This document shows positions 54,194 to 62,775 of a stretch of 64,000 nt of DNA, piece by piece. The stretch comes from Sulfitobacter aestuariivivens (lineage in GTDB: Bacteria; Pseudomonadota; Alphaproteobacteria; Rhodobacterales; Rhodobacteraceae). Below the pieces are notes generated by a model, which was given only the letters and a program-made list of their open reading frames with translations, did not search any database and was not told the DNA's origin. The stretch's first letter is position 1. Each line of letters begins with the position of its first letter. Made by a program: the position numbers and the translations under genes. The DNA lies in contig NZ_JACTAG010000002.1 of the NCBI RefSeq assembly GCF_014763045.1, positions 248,001 through 312,000 on the forward strand. Direction: 5' to 3'.

Positions 54194-55537
54194 ATGAACC
54201 ACCACTATCGCGATACCCGCAAGATCGACCCGCGCTTTGGCACGACCCTGCCAGACGGCTCACCCAATGACATGGACCGCGTTGAAATCGGGCCCACGCG
54301 GCTCGCTTTTGACGAATGGGAAACCGCCGGTCTGGTCCTGCCCAACCTCGATGCCATGCGGCGCTACAGGTGGGAACGCCTGACACGCCACATCGTCGAA
54401 CGCGATTATGGCGGTCTGTTGATGACCGACCCGCTGAACATCCGCTACGCCACGGACAGCACAAACATGCAGCTGTGGAACACCCACAACCCTTTCCGCG
54501 CCGTGCTTCTCTGCGCCGATGGCTACATGGTGATGTGGGATTACAAAAATTCGCCTTTCCTGAGCGAATTCAATCCCCTGGTACGTGAACAACGCTCAGG
54601 CGCGGACCTGTTCTATTTTGATCGGGGCGACAAGGTCGGCGACGCCGCCGACCGTCTCGCGATCGAAATCAAGGATCTGATCGCGCACCACGGCGGTGGC
54701 AACCGGCGTCTTGCCGCTGACAAGATCATGATGCACGGCCTGCGCAGCCTCGAGCGTCAGGGGTTCGAGATCATGGACGGCGAAGAGGTCACTGAAAAGG
54801 CCCGCTCCGTGAAAGGCCCTGACGAAATCCTCGCCATGCGCTGTGCCTCGCACGCCTGCGAAGTCGCCATGCGCAGAATGGAAGATTTTGCCCGCGCCGA
54901 CGTGCCCAAGGGCGGCGTGTCCGAAGACGATGTCTGGGCCGTCCTGCACGCCGAAAACATCAAGCGCGGTGGCGAATGGCTTGAGACCCGGCTGCTAACC
55001 TCCGGCCCGCGTACCAATCCGTGGTTTCAGGAATGCGGGGGCCGGATCATCCAGAACAATGAAATCATTGCTTTCGATACGGATCTTGTCGGCAGCTACG
55101 GCATCTGTGTTGATATCTCGCGCACCTGGTGGATCGGCGACCAGAAACCGCGCCCGGATATGATCTATACCATGCAGCACGCGGTTGAGCACATTCAGAC
55201 CAACATGGAAATGCTCAAACCCGGTGTGATGATCCCGGAATTGACGGCGGGCACCCATGTGCTGGACGACAATCTGCAAAAGCAGAAATACGGCTGCCTG
55301 ATGCACGGTGTGGGCCTGTGCGATGAATGGCCGCTGGTCGCCTATCCTGATCAGGCCGTTGAAGGGGCCTATGACTATCCGCTGGAGGCAGGCATGGTGC
55401 TTTGCGTCGAGGTGCTCGCATCGCCGGAGGATGGTGATTTTTCCATCAAGCTGGAAGATCAGGTTCTGGTGACCGAGGACGGGTTTGAAAACCTCTCAAA
55501 GTATCCGTTCGATCCTGCCTTGATGGGTCAAGACTGA
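54194..55537 (+). CDS. dddP: DMSP lyase DddP
   Basis: Cleaves dimethylsulfoniopropionate to dimethyl sulfide and acrylate. The 447-aa protein has the exact family length and long near-identical phrases (TDSTNMQLWNTHNPFRA, WDYKNS, FLSEFNPLVRE). The M24 pita-bread fold has turned into a lyase: metal ligands fit DTD (295, 297), Asp307 in CVDISRTWW, His371 and two late Glu; the catalytic Asp377 is in HGVGLCDEW, six after the His. These all appear at the expected spacing. Start MNHHYRDTRK is the family start. It faces the cyclase gene and is divergent from the DUF3445 gene. Confidence 0.95.
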   Translation: MNHHYRDTRKIDPRFGTTLPDGSPNDMDRVEIGPTRLAFDEWETAGLVLPNLDAMRRYRWERLTRHIVERDYGGLLMTDPLNIRYATDSTNMQLWNTHNPFRAVLLCADGYMVMWDYKNSPFLSEFNPLVREQRSGADLFYFDRGDKVGDAADRLAIEIKDLIAHHGGGNRRLAADKIMMHGLRSLERQGFEIMDGEEVTEKARSVKGPDEILAMRCASHACEVAMRRMEDFARADVPKGGVSEDDVWAVLHAENIKRGGEWLETRLLTSGPRTNPWFQECGGRIIQNNEIIAFDTDLVGSYGICVDISRTWWIGDQKPRPDMIYTMQHAVEHIQTNMEMLKPGVMIPELTAGTHVLDDNLQKQKYGCLMHGVGLCDEWPLVAYPDQAVEGAYDYPLEAGMVLCVEVLASPEDGDFSIKLEDQVLVTEDGFENLSKYPFDPALMGQD

Positions 55538-55542
55538 CCCAA

Positions 55543-55576
55543 AACTGTCGTGTTTCGGCATATACTGAAGACAGTT
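55543..55576. terminator. Possible bidirectional terminator between dddP and cyclase gene
   Basis: Arms AACTGTC (55543-55549) and GACAGTT (55570-55576) flank a 20-nt loop, directly after the dddP stop and touching the cyclase stop. Only a weak call. Confidence 0.3.
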
Positions 55577-57315
55577 CAATCGTCCAACCCGGCTTTGGCA
55601 TATCCATCCAAAAGCATGTCCGTCACAGAAGCGTCCGTCAGCGGCAGCCGTCCAACATGCTCCGAGAAGGAATAGTCCGGATTGATGCCGCGCAGCTCAT
55701 CGCGCATCTTTCTGGCGTCCTCCACGCGTCCAAGATGTCCAAGCGCAGAGATCATCAAGCCACGGCTCAGATCGGTGCCCGGCGACGCCTCTATCCGCTC
55801 GGTAAAGCGGGCGATGGCGGTATCGAAATCCTGGGCCAGCAAATACGCCATACCCATGAAATGCGTGTAAAGGTGGCCTGCTCGCGGCTCCAGTTGTAAA
55901 GCGCGCTCCAGATCAGGAATACCGTCAAGCGGCGTTCCTGAATTGACCGCATTGATCCCGCGCATGCCAATCGCCATCGCATAATTCGGGTTCAGCGACA
56001 GCGCCCGCTCAATGGCGGCATGCGATGCTGCCTGTTCGCCGCGCCAGAACTTGTTGATGCCGTTCAGATAATGCGCATAGGGCATTTCCGGGTCTTTCTG
56101 CAGCGCCGTGTCAACAAAACGTTGCGAATGCTCAAGACTGTTTGGAATACCCAGCCATTTGTTCTGAAACTCACGGGTATAGGCATGGCCAAGACCCGCA
56201 TAAGGCTCTGCATAGTCGGGATCGAGCTCGATCGCGCGGTTAAAACACCGCAACGCCAATTCGAACATCTCTTTGGTATTGGCGCTGCTGAGCACGGCCT
56301 CGCGACCTCTCAGGAACAGGTCGTGCGCCTGCGGGTTGGCGGTTGGCACCGCCCCGATGCGCTTGTGTTCCGCTGTTGTCAGCTTGAGCTTAAGCGCATC
56401 GACGATGCACCGCGTCAGCTCATCCTGAACAGCAAAGATATCGGAAATCTTGCGATCATAGCGCTCGGCCCAAAGATGCGCGCCAGTCTGCGTGTCGATC
56501 AGCTGGGCATTGACGCGAATGCGGTCTGCCGCGCGGCGAATGGAGCCTTCCAGCACGTGGCTCACCCCCAGCTCACGACCGACCTGCCGGATATCCGGTG
56601 TCTTGCCCTTGTAAACAAAGCTCGAGTTTCGCGAGATGACCAGCAGGCTGCCCACCTTCGACAGGTCAGTGATGATGTCTTCGGTGATCCCGTCGGAAAA
56701 GTACTCCTGCTCCCGGTCGCCCGACAGATTGTCAAAGGCCAGAACCGCAATCGCAGGTCTTTCAGCCGAACCGCTCGCTTTGGTATCGGTCGTGGCCTTG
56801 AAGGGCTGGTGTTCGGGCCAGCTCCAGACACCGACCGGGCGTTCGATGTTCTTCAGTTTTTGCGCCGTGCCGCCCTGAAACAGCGCGGCCGTTTTCTGAT
56901 CCAGACTGTTCACTGCGGTATCCGAGATCAGAACCTGACCCGGTTCGGCCAATGCTTCCAGGCGCGCGGCGACATTCACGCCATCGCCGAACACGTCGCC
57001 TGCTTCAAAGACGACCTCGCCGATATGAATGCCCATGCGCAGCCTGATCGTTTCGTGATCGATCAGGCTGGTTTGAATGGCAACAGCACATGCCACGGCA
57101 TCCGAAATGGATGGAAATTCGACCAGCCAGCCATCGCCCATACTCTTGGTGATGCTGCCTCGGTGCTGATCCACAATCGGGTTGAAGAGGCCGCCGCGCA
57201 GCTGCCTGAGCGCATCCATCGTGGCGTTTTGATCAGCGCCCATAAGGGCTGAATACCCGACGATATCTGCCATCAAGACAGCCGTCAGTCTTCGCACGTC
57301 GGGCGCTGTTTCCAT
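55576..57315 (-). CDS. Class III adenylate/guanylate cyclase with TolB-like and TPR regions
   Basis: A 579-aa cytosolic protein. The cyclase domain (residues about 5-165) has LMADIVGYSALMGADQNATM with the first metal Asp, KSMGDGWLVEF, and RMGIHIGEVVFEAGDVFGDGVNVAARLEA (in parts: GDGVNVAARLEA). A TolB-like part follows (AVLAFDNLSGDREQEYFSDG), then several TPRs in the C-terminal third. No transmembrane helix. It likely makes cAMP in response to an unknown partner. Start METAPDVRRL is chosen; a TTGACA-17-TGTGAT promoter-like pair ends 7 bp before it. Confidence 0.85.
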   Translation of the reverse strand: METAPDVRRLTAVLMADIVGYSALMGADQNATMDALRQLRGGLFNPIVDQHRGSITKSMGDGWLVEFPSISDAVACAVAIQTSLIDHETIRLRMGIHIGEVVFEAGDVFGDGVNVAARLEALAEPGQVLISDTAVNSLDQKTAALFQGGTAQKLKNIERPVGVWSWPEHQPFKATTDTKASGSAERPAIAVLAFDNLSGDREQEYFSDGITEDIITDLSKVGSLLVISRNSSFVYKGKTPDIRQVGRELGVSHVLEGSIRRAADRIRVNAQLIDTQTGAHLWAERYDRKISDIFAVQDELTRCIVDALKLKLTTAEHKRIGAVPTANPQAHDLFLRGREAVLSSANTKEMFELALRCFNRAIELDPDYAEPYAGLGHAYTREFQNKWLGIPNSLEHSQRFVDTALQKDPEMPYAHYLNGINKFWRGEQAASHAAIERALSLNPNYAMAIGMRGINAVNSGTPLDGIPDLERALQLEPRAGHLYTHFMGMAYLLAQDFDTAIARFTERIEASPGTDLSRGLMISALGHLGRVEDARKMRDELRGINPDYSFSEHVGRLPLTDASVTDMLLDGYAKAGLDD

Positions 57316-57322
57316 AAAGTCG

Positions 57323-57351
57323 ATCACAGTCACTATTTGTGCGCTTGTCAA
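57323..57351 (-). promoter_or_regulatory. Promoter-like -35/-10 pair of the cyclase gene
   Basis: Minus strand TTGACA (57351-57346), 17 bp spacer, TGTGAT (57328-57323). The -35 is perfect, the -10 matches 4 of 6. The ATG starts only 7 bp beyond the -10, so a leaderless or very short leader mRNA would follow. Confidence 0.35.
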
Positions 57352-57411
57352 TTCCGCCAAGAACACCGGGCAGCTTTCATGCGCCCCGCCGCACGTCTTC
57401 CGCCTTACCCC

Positions 57412-58566
57412 TCACTGCCCCAGAGCCTGCCCCAGATCAGCAATCAAATCGCCCACATCCTCGATCCCGACCGACAATCGTAACAAGCCCTCCGGTATCC
57501 CTGTGTGCGGCTCGATCGTGTGGCGGTGTTCCACAAGGCTTTCCACGCCCCCCAACGAGGTCGCGCGCAGAAACAGCCGCAACCGCCCCGCGACATTCAG
57601 CGCCTCTGCCGCACCGCCCTGCACCACAAAGGACAAAAGCCCGCCAAAGCCGCCGGTCATCTGCCGCGCCGCAAGGTCGTGACCGGGATCAGTGGCAAGA
57701 CCGGGATACATCACTGTACTGACCTTCGGATGGTCCGCCAGAAATTCGGCAACCGCCATTGCGTTGCGCGACATTTCCCGCACCCGCAACGGCAGGGTAC
57801 GCAGGCCTCTGGTCAGCAACCACGCCTCCATCGGCCCCAACACGGCACCGGCAGTATTCCGGTCGGTCACAATCGCTTGCCAGACAGCACTTTCACGGTC
57901 CGCAACAGACAGCACACCCGCCAGCACATCCGAATGCCCGTTCATCGCCTTGGTCGCCGAATGCATCACGAGATCTGCACCATGGCTCAGCGGTTGGGAC
58001 AAAACCGGCGTGGCGGCGGTGCTGTCCACCACAAGCGTGGCGCCCGCTGCATGTGCAGTTTCTGACACGGCAGCGATATCGGTGATCCGCAGCCAGGGAT
58101 TTGATGGGGTTTCCACCCAGATCAACGTCGGTTTGTGCCTGGTGCAGGCTGCGCGAAACGCGGTCAGATCACTGGCTTCAACCTCCACCAGAGTAATCTC
58201 GCGCCGCGTGCAGAAATCCCTGATCCACTGGGTCGTGCCCCAATAGATCTGCTGTTGCACCAGCACGGTTGCACCATTGGGCACGGTTCGGAATACCGCC
58301 GCCACCGCCGCCATCCCGGAAGGAAACAACAGACTGTCCCCCGCTTTCTCCAGCGCTGTGATCAGGGCTTCGGCAATGCGGACATTCTCGTTGTGGTACC
58401 GCACATAAGTGTTCTCACCGACCAGCGGCTGATAGGTCGCATCGCGGGCAAAGGTTGTTGCCATATGCACACCGGGCACGACACCGCCAGTGGTGTCGTC
58501 GCCTGCGCCAGCGGCGTGCGCCGCAAGCGTCGCCGGCTGGAGGTCCTTGAAATAATCTTCCGCCAT
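57412..58566 (-). CDS. Cys/Met metabolism PLP-dependent enzyme (cystathionine gamma-synthase-like)
   Basis: A 384-aa fold-type I enzyme. Marks are MATTFARDATY, YVRYHNENVR, LFPSGMAAVAAV, VVDSTAATPVLSQPL and the PLP lysine in SATKAMNGHSDV. It ends RLSVGIEDVGDLIADL. It could be cystathionine gamma-synthase, O-acyl-homoserine sulfhydrylase or a lyase; sequence alone does not decide. The start MAEDYFKDLQ was chosen. It is divergent from the hydrolase-OsmC gene. Confidence 0.85.
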   Translation of the reverse strand: MAEDYFKDLQPATLAAHAAGAGDDTTGGVVPGVHMATTFARDATYQPLVGENTYVRYHNENVRIAEALITALEKAGDSLLFPSGMAAVAAVFRTVPNGATVLVQQQIYWGTTQWIRDFCTRREITLVEVEASDLTAFRAACTRHKPTLIWVETPSNPWLRITDIAAVSETAHAAGATLVVDSTAATPVLSQPLSHGADLVMHSATKAMNGHSDVLAGVLSVADRESAVWQAIVTDRNTAGAVLGPMEAWLLTRGLRTLPLRVREMSRNAMAVAEFLADHPKVSTVMYPGLATDPGHDLAARQMTGGFGGLLSFVVQGGAAEALNVAGRLRLFLRATSLGGVESLVEHRHTIEPHTGIPEGLLRLSVGIEDVGDLIADLGQALGQ

Positions 58567-58708
58567 GGCACACCTTTTCGATTGATTGCAGGGCACGTGC
58601 TACACGCGCCCACACCCGCTGTCACGCCCACGTGAAAAGCCGGACATACGCCTTGTATCCCGCCCGCTCAGGCCCCACCCTTGTGACATACCGCACAAGG
58701 AGAGCGCC

Positions 58709-59923
58709 ATGCCCACAGAGCGCATCACATTCCCCGGCCACAATGGCGATACGCTGGCCGCGCGCCTTGATCTGCCCGAGGGCCCGCATCTGGCAACCGC
58801 GCTCTTTGCGCATTGTTTCACCTGTGGCAAGGATATCCCGGCAGCCCGACGCATCGCCGCGCGTCTTGCTGGCATGGGCATCGCCGTGCTGCGGTTCGAT
58901 TTCACCGGATTGGGCCATTCTGAGGGCGAGTTTTCGAACACCTCCTTCACGTCAAACGTCGATGATCTGATCGCCGCCTGCCGCTATCTTGACGAACGCG
59001 ACATGCCACCCAGCCTGCTGATCGGGCATTCGCTGGGCGGTGCTGCGGTGCTCAAGGCCGCTGCGCAGATTGACCAGATCAAGGCCGTCGCCACCCTTGG
59101 CGCACCGTTTGATCCCGAACATGTGACCCACAACTTCGCCGACGCCCTGCCCGAAATCATCTCAAAGGGTGTGGGCGAGGTCAGCCTTGGCGGACGCCCC
59201 ATTCGCATTGGTAAGCAATTCATCGAAGATGTGGCTGCAGGCGAACTGACGCCGGCCATCGGCAAGCTCAAAGCGGCCCTGCTTGTCCTGCATGCCCCCC
59301 AGGACGCCATCGTCAGTATCGACAACGCAAGCCAGATCTTCCTTGCCGCGAAACATCCCAAAAGCTTTGTCACACTGGATGACGCGGACCACCTGATCAC
59401 TCGCGCGTCAGACGCCGAATATGCGGCAGATGTGATCGCCACCTGGGCCACGCGGTATCTGCCCCTGAAACCACCCGCCCCGCCCCCCGGTGCGCCCGAG
59501 GGCATCGTGCGGGTGGCCGAAGCAGACCCCGATGGCTATTTGCAGGACGTCAATGCCGGGCCCAGCCACCATACGCTCGCGGACGAACCCGAGGCCTATG
59601 GCGGCACCAACCGCGGCATGACCCCCTACGGGTTTCTGTCCGCAGGATTGGGGGCCTGCACGTCAATGACAATACGCATGTACGCGCGGCGCAAGAAATG
59701 GCTCCTGACCCATGTGAGCGTGGATATCTGCCACGACAAGGTGCACGCGCAGGACGCGGAAACCGGCAGCGGCGACAAGATTGACGTCTGGCGCCGCCGC
59801 ATCCGGCTTGAGGGTGATCTGGACGCCGAGCAGCGCCAGCGCCTGCTAGAGATTGCCGACAAATGCCCCGTCCACCGCACGCTGGAGCGTTCATCAGAGG
59901 TCAAAACCGAACTGGTGGAATGA
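58709..59923 (+). CDS. Alpha/beta hydrolase-OsmC fusion protein
   Basis: A 404-aa two-domain protein. Residues 1-255 form a hydrolase with LFAHCFTCGKD, DFTGLGHSEG, nucleophile GHSLGG and a late His in DDADHLI. Residues about 270-404 form an OsmC/Ohr domain with both peroxidatic cysteines, GACTSMTIRMYARRK and KCPVHRTL. It should detoxify organic peroxides, perhaps after releasing them from esters. This fusion is known in many proteobacteria. The start follows AAGGAGAG. Confidence 0.9.
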   Translation: MPTERITFPGHNGDTLAARLDLPEGPHLATALFAHCFTCGKDIPAARRIAARLAGMGIAVLRFDFTGLGHSEGEFSNTSFTSNVDDLIAACRYLDERDMPPSLLIGHSLGGAAVLKAAAQIDQIKAVATLGAPFDPEHVTHNFADALPEIISKGVGEVSLGGRPIRIGKQFIEDVAAGELTPAIGKLKAALLVLHAPQDAIVSIDNASQIFLAAKHPKSFVTLDDADHLITRASDAEYAADVIATWATRYLPLKPPAPPPGAPEGIVRVAEADPDGYLQDVNAGPSHHTLADEPEAYGGTNRGMTPYGFLSAGLGACTSMTIRMYARRKKWLLTHVSVDICHDKVHAQDAETGSGDKIDVWRRRIRLEGDLDAEQRQRLLEIADKCPVHRTLERSSEVKTELVE

Positions 59924-59929
59924 CCCGCT

Positions 59930-60268
59930 TCAGTCCAGATAGACGGCTTCGGTAATGTCATCTCCGGCACCCACAAACCGCAACATCGTGCCCTTTCGGT
60001 CCATCTTGAAACAAGCCCACAGGTCTGACGGCGGCCACTGGCTGCAGTAACTATCGTTCTGAACACGCCAATAGCCCCAACTGTCACGCCCCGCATTATA
60101 AAGCGTGCGACCGGACGCATAGAAGGACTGCCGCGCATTCGCATATTGCAGCGTCCGCTCTGTCAGCGCGTTACGGATTTCATCATCGTTCATCGGCACC
60201 CACGCGCCTTCCTCACTGGCCGCGGCGACGGGCAGAAGCAACATCAGCGCCAAAAGTAAATGCCGCAT
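59930..60268 (-). CDS. Secreted protein of unknown function, one disulfide pair
   Basis: A 112-aa protein with a signal peptide (MRHLLLALMLLLPVAAASEE). The mature part has DEIRNALTERTLQYANARQS, aromatic stretches and two cysteines (SYCSQWPPSDLWACF) that could form a disulfide. It sits head-on with the hydrolase-OsmC gene, 6 bp apart. Family not recognised by name. Confidence 0.68.
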   Translation of the reverse strand: MRHLLLALMLLLPVAAASEEGAWVPMNDDEIRNALTERTLQYANARQSFYASGRTLYNAGRDSWGYWRVQNDSYCSQWPPSDLWACFKMDRKGTMLRFVGAGDDITEAVYLD

Positions 60269-60354
60269 CTGCGGGCCTCCCGTCTTGTCCTTGATCCACC
60301 GTCAGTCTATTGCCCCCGTGACCCACAAAGACAGTCACAAAAAGGTGTGCCGCC

Positions 60355-61659
60355 ATGATCCCCCGCTATTCCCGTCCCGACATGGTTGCGATCTGGTCGC
60401 CAGAGACAAAGTTCCGCATCTGGTACGAGATCGAAGCCCACGCCTGTGACGCAATGGCCGATCTGGGCGTGATCCCCCGCGCGAACGCCGACGCCGTCTG
60501 GAAGGCCAAGAACGTGGAATTCGATGTGGCCCGCATCGATGAAATCGAGGCCGTGACCAAGCACGACGTCATCGCCTTTCTCACCCATCTAGCGGAACAC
60601 GTCGGCAGTGATGAGGCCCGCTTTGTCCATCAGGGCATGACCTCATCTGATGTGCTGGATACCTGCTTTAACGTGCAGCTCAAACGCGCCAGCGACATAC
60701 TGATCGGCGACATGGAGGGGCTCCTTGCGGCCCTCAAACGCCGCGCGCTTGAACACAAGGACACGGTGCGCATCGGGCGCAGCCACGGCATCCACGCCGA
60801 ACCTACGACGATGGGTCTCACCTTTGCGCGGTTCTACGCGGAAATGGATCGCAACCTGCGTCGCCTCAAGACAGCACAGGCCGAAATCGCGACCGGGGCC
60901 ATTTCGGGTGCTGTCGGCACATTCGCCAACATAGATCCCAAGGTCGAAGAGCACGTGTGCGAAAAACTTGGCCTTTACCCTGAACCCATCAGCACGCAGG
61001 TGATCCCGCGCGACCGCCATGCGGCGTTCTTTGCCGCACTTGGGGTTATCGGATCTTCAATTGAAAACATCGCCACCGAAATTCGCCACATGCAGCGAAC
61101 CGAAGTCCTTGAGGCCGAAGAGTTCTTTTCCGCGGGCCAAAAGGGCTCGTCAGCGATGCCGCACAAGCGCAACCCGGTGCTGACGGAAAACCTCACCGGG
61201 CTTGCGCGTCTGGTGCGCATGGCCGTCGTGCCCGCAATGGAGAACGTCGCCCTCTGGCACGAGCGCGACATCTCGCACTCCTCAGTAGAGCGCAACATCG
61301 GCCCGGATACGACCATCACGCTGGACTTTGCGCTGTCGCGGCTGACGCAGGTGATCGACAAACTGGTCATCTACCCCGACAACATGCTGGCAAACATGAA
61401 TAAATTCCGGGGGCTGGTCATGTCCCAACGGGTGCTTCTGGCGCTGACACAGGCCGGCGTCAGCCGCGAGGACAGCTACAAACTGGTGCAGCGCAACGCC
61501 ATGAAGGTCTGGGAAGAGGGAAAAGACTTCAAGACCGAGCTTCTCGCAGACCGGGACGTGCTTGCAGCGTTGAGCGCGGAAGAGATCGAGGAAAAATTCG
61601 ACCTTGGCTATCACACCAAACATGTGGATACGATCTTTGCGCGCGTCTTTGGCGACTGA
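60355..61659 (+). CDS. purB: Adenylosuccinate lyase
   Basis: A 434-aa fumarase/aspartase-superfamily enzyme: two steps in purine synthesis, removal of fumarate from SAICAR and adenylosuccinate. Marks are IPRYSRPDMVAIWSPETKFR, TKHDVIAFL, GMTSSDVLDT, GRSHGIHAEPTTMGL and the signature GSSAMPHKRNPV. Start follows AAGGTG. Confidence 0.97.
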   Translation: MIPRYSRPDMVAIWSPETKFRIWYEIEAHACDAMADLGVIPRANADAVWKAKNVEFDVARIDEIEAVTKHDVIAFLTHLAEHVGSDEARFVHQGMTSSDVLDTCFNVQLKRASDILIGDMEGLLAALKRRALEHKDTVRIGRSHGIHAEPTTMGLTFARFYAEMDRNLRRLKTAQAEIATGAISGAVGTFANIDPKVEEHVCEKLGLYPEPISTQVIPRDRHAAFFAALGVIGSSIENIATEIRHMQRTEVLEAEEFFSAGQKGSSAMPHKRNPVLTENLTGLARLVRMAVVPAMENVALWHERDISHSSVERNIGPDTTITLDFALSRLTQVIDKLVIYPDNMLANMNKFRGLVMSQRVLLALTQAGVSREDSYKLVQRNAMKVWEEGKDFKTELLADRDVLAALSAEEIEEKFDLGYHTKHVDTIFARVFGD

Positions 61660-61681
61660 CAACTGACCGCCACGGCCGCAC

Positions 61682-61702
61682 CCAAATTGCCCGGAAATTT
61701 GG
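61682..61702. promoter_or_regulatory. Inverted repeat between purB and small secreted gene
   Basis: CCAAATT-gcccgga-AATTTGG, perfect 7-bp arms. No T-run. Operator or weak terminator. Confidence 0.3.
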
Positions 61703-61806
61703 CATCTGACACAAAAAATCCGCCCATTTTGCCGCACATGGACAGAAGGTTTTGATTCTGGCGCATCCTGCGCTATCCTTTCGGCTGCAACCAAAGGAGT
61801 AATTTC

Positions 61807-61965
61807 ATGAAACTGAAGATTGCATTTGTGACCGCGCTGATGCTGGCCCCAACCGTTTCACTGGCGATGGGCTGCAGCCACGGCAAGGAAAAGCAGGCGA
61901 TGTCCTGCGCCGAAGGCACTACTTATGACAGTGCCACGCATGCCTGCCTGCCGGTAAGCACCTGA
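61807..61965 (+). CDS. 52-aa secreted cysteine protein
   Basis: A small gene found in the gap after purB. Signal peptide (MKLKIAFVTALMLAPTVSLA), then GCSHGKEKQAMSCAEGTTYD and a tail to LPVST with three cysteines in total. AAGGAG lies 8 nt before the ATG, and a terminator follows, so it is very probably real. The core C-x2-G-x2-YD-x2-T-x2-C also occurs in the next gene's product. No known domain name. Confidence 0.8.
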   Translation: MKLKIAFVTALMLAPTVSLAMGCSHGKEKQAMSCAEGTTYDSATHACLPVST

Positions 61966-62009
61966 TCGGCACCTTCCGAGACGGCGAAAACCGGACAGAG
62001 GCACGTGAA

Positions 62010-62035
62010 CCCCGCCGCGTGGCGGGGTGTTTGTT
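62010..62035 (+). terminator. Rho-independent terminator
   Basis: CCCCGCC-gcgt-GGCGGGG followed by TGTTTGTT, 44 bp after the small secreted gene. Confidence 0.75.
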
Positions 62036-62193
62036 GTGCGAAAGCTTGGCAATATCCAACTAATTTGAAACCATCTGCCTTCCTTGCCCGTATCTTTGAA
62101 GAGGTCGCGGATTTTTGAAGTGCCCCTGAAACACGAACACCTTATCAAGACGCCAAAGGGATCCCGCCGGATCGCGCATACAGGAGAGAGTTT

Positions 62194-62712
62194 ATGAAAT
62201 ACCTTGCCCTTGCCGCCACGCTGGCGATGCCCCTCGGTGCCGCCTACGCCGCTGGTGGCGGTGACGAAACCGCACCCACCAAGCCCAAATGCGAAAAGGG
62301 CTTTGTGTACGACAAGAAGACAAAGGAATGTGTCGAGGCCGAAAGCAGCCTGGATACCGATACGCTTTACCAGACCGTTCGGGAACTGGCCTATGCGGGC
62401 CGCTATCTGGATGCGCAAGACGTGCTTGCGGTAATGCCGCAGGGGGATGACCGCACGCTGACCTATCTGGGCTTTACCAACCGCAAGCTGGGCCATGGTG
62501 AAATCGCGATGGATTATTATCGCCAAGCGCTTGCTGTGAACCCCGGCAACATCCTTGCGCGGTCTTACATGGCGCAGGGCTTTGTCGAGCAGGGGCGCGT
62601 TGCCGACGCGTTGGCAGAACTGCGCGCGATCCGTGCCTATGGCGGTGCCGGCACCTGGGCCGAAGCCTCGCTCAAAAAGGCGATCGCAACCGGACACACC
62701 TACAACTACTGA
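62194..62712 (+). CDS. Secreted TPR protein with N-terminal Cys motif
   Basis: A 172-aa protein: signal peptide (to AAYA), then KCEKGFVYDKKTKECVEA, which has the same C-x2-G-x2-YD-x2-T-x2-C motif as the 52-aa protein, then about two TPR units (YQTVRELAYAGRYLDAQDVL; MDYYRQALAVNPGNILARSY). It probably works in the periplasm as a scaffold. GGAGAGAG precedes the ATG. It lies 228 bp after the previous gene. Confidence 0.8.
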   Translation: MKYLALAATLAMPLGAAYAAGGGDETAPTKPKCEKGFVYDKKTKECVEAESSLDTDTLYQTVRELAYAGRYLDAQDVLAVMPQGDDRTLTYLGFTNRKLGHGEIAMDYYRQALAVNPGNILARSYMAQGFVEQGRVADALAELRAIRAYGGAGTWAEASLKKAIATGHTYNY

Positions 62713-62775
62713 CTTCAACCTTTTTTCATCTTTGCCTGCCACAACCTGATGCAAAGCAATCGGGGGTCGGCAAAG

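Noticed and set aside
54194..55537. Annotation as an M24 aminopeptidase
   Set aside because: Length, N-terminus and HGVGLCDEW with the catalytic Asp identify DddP.
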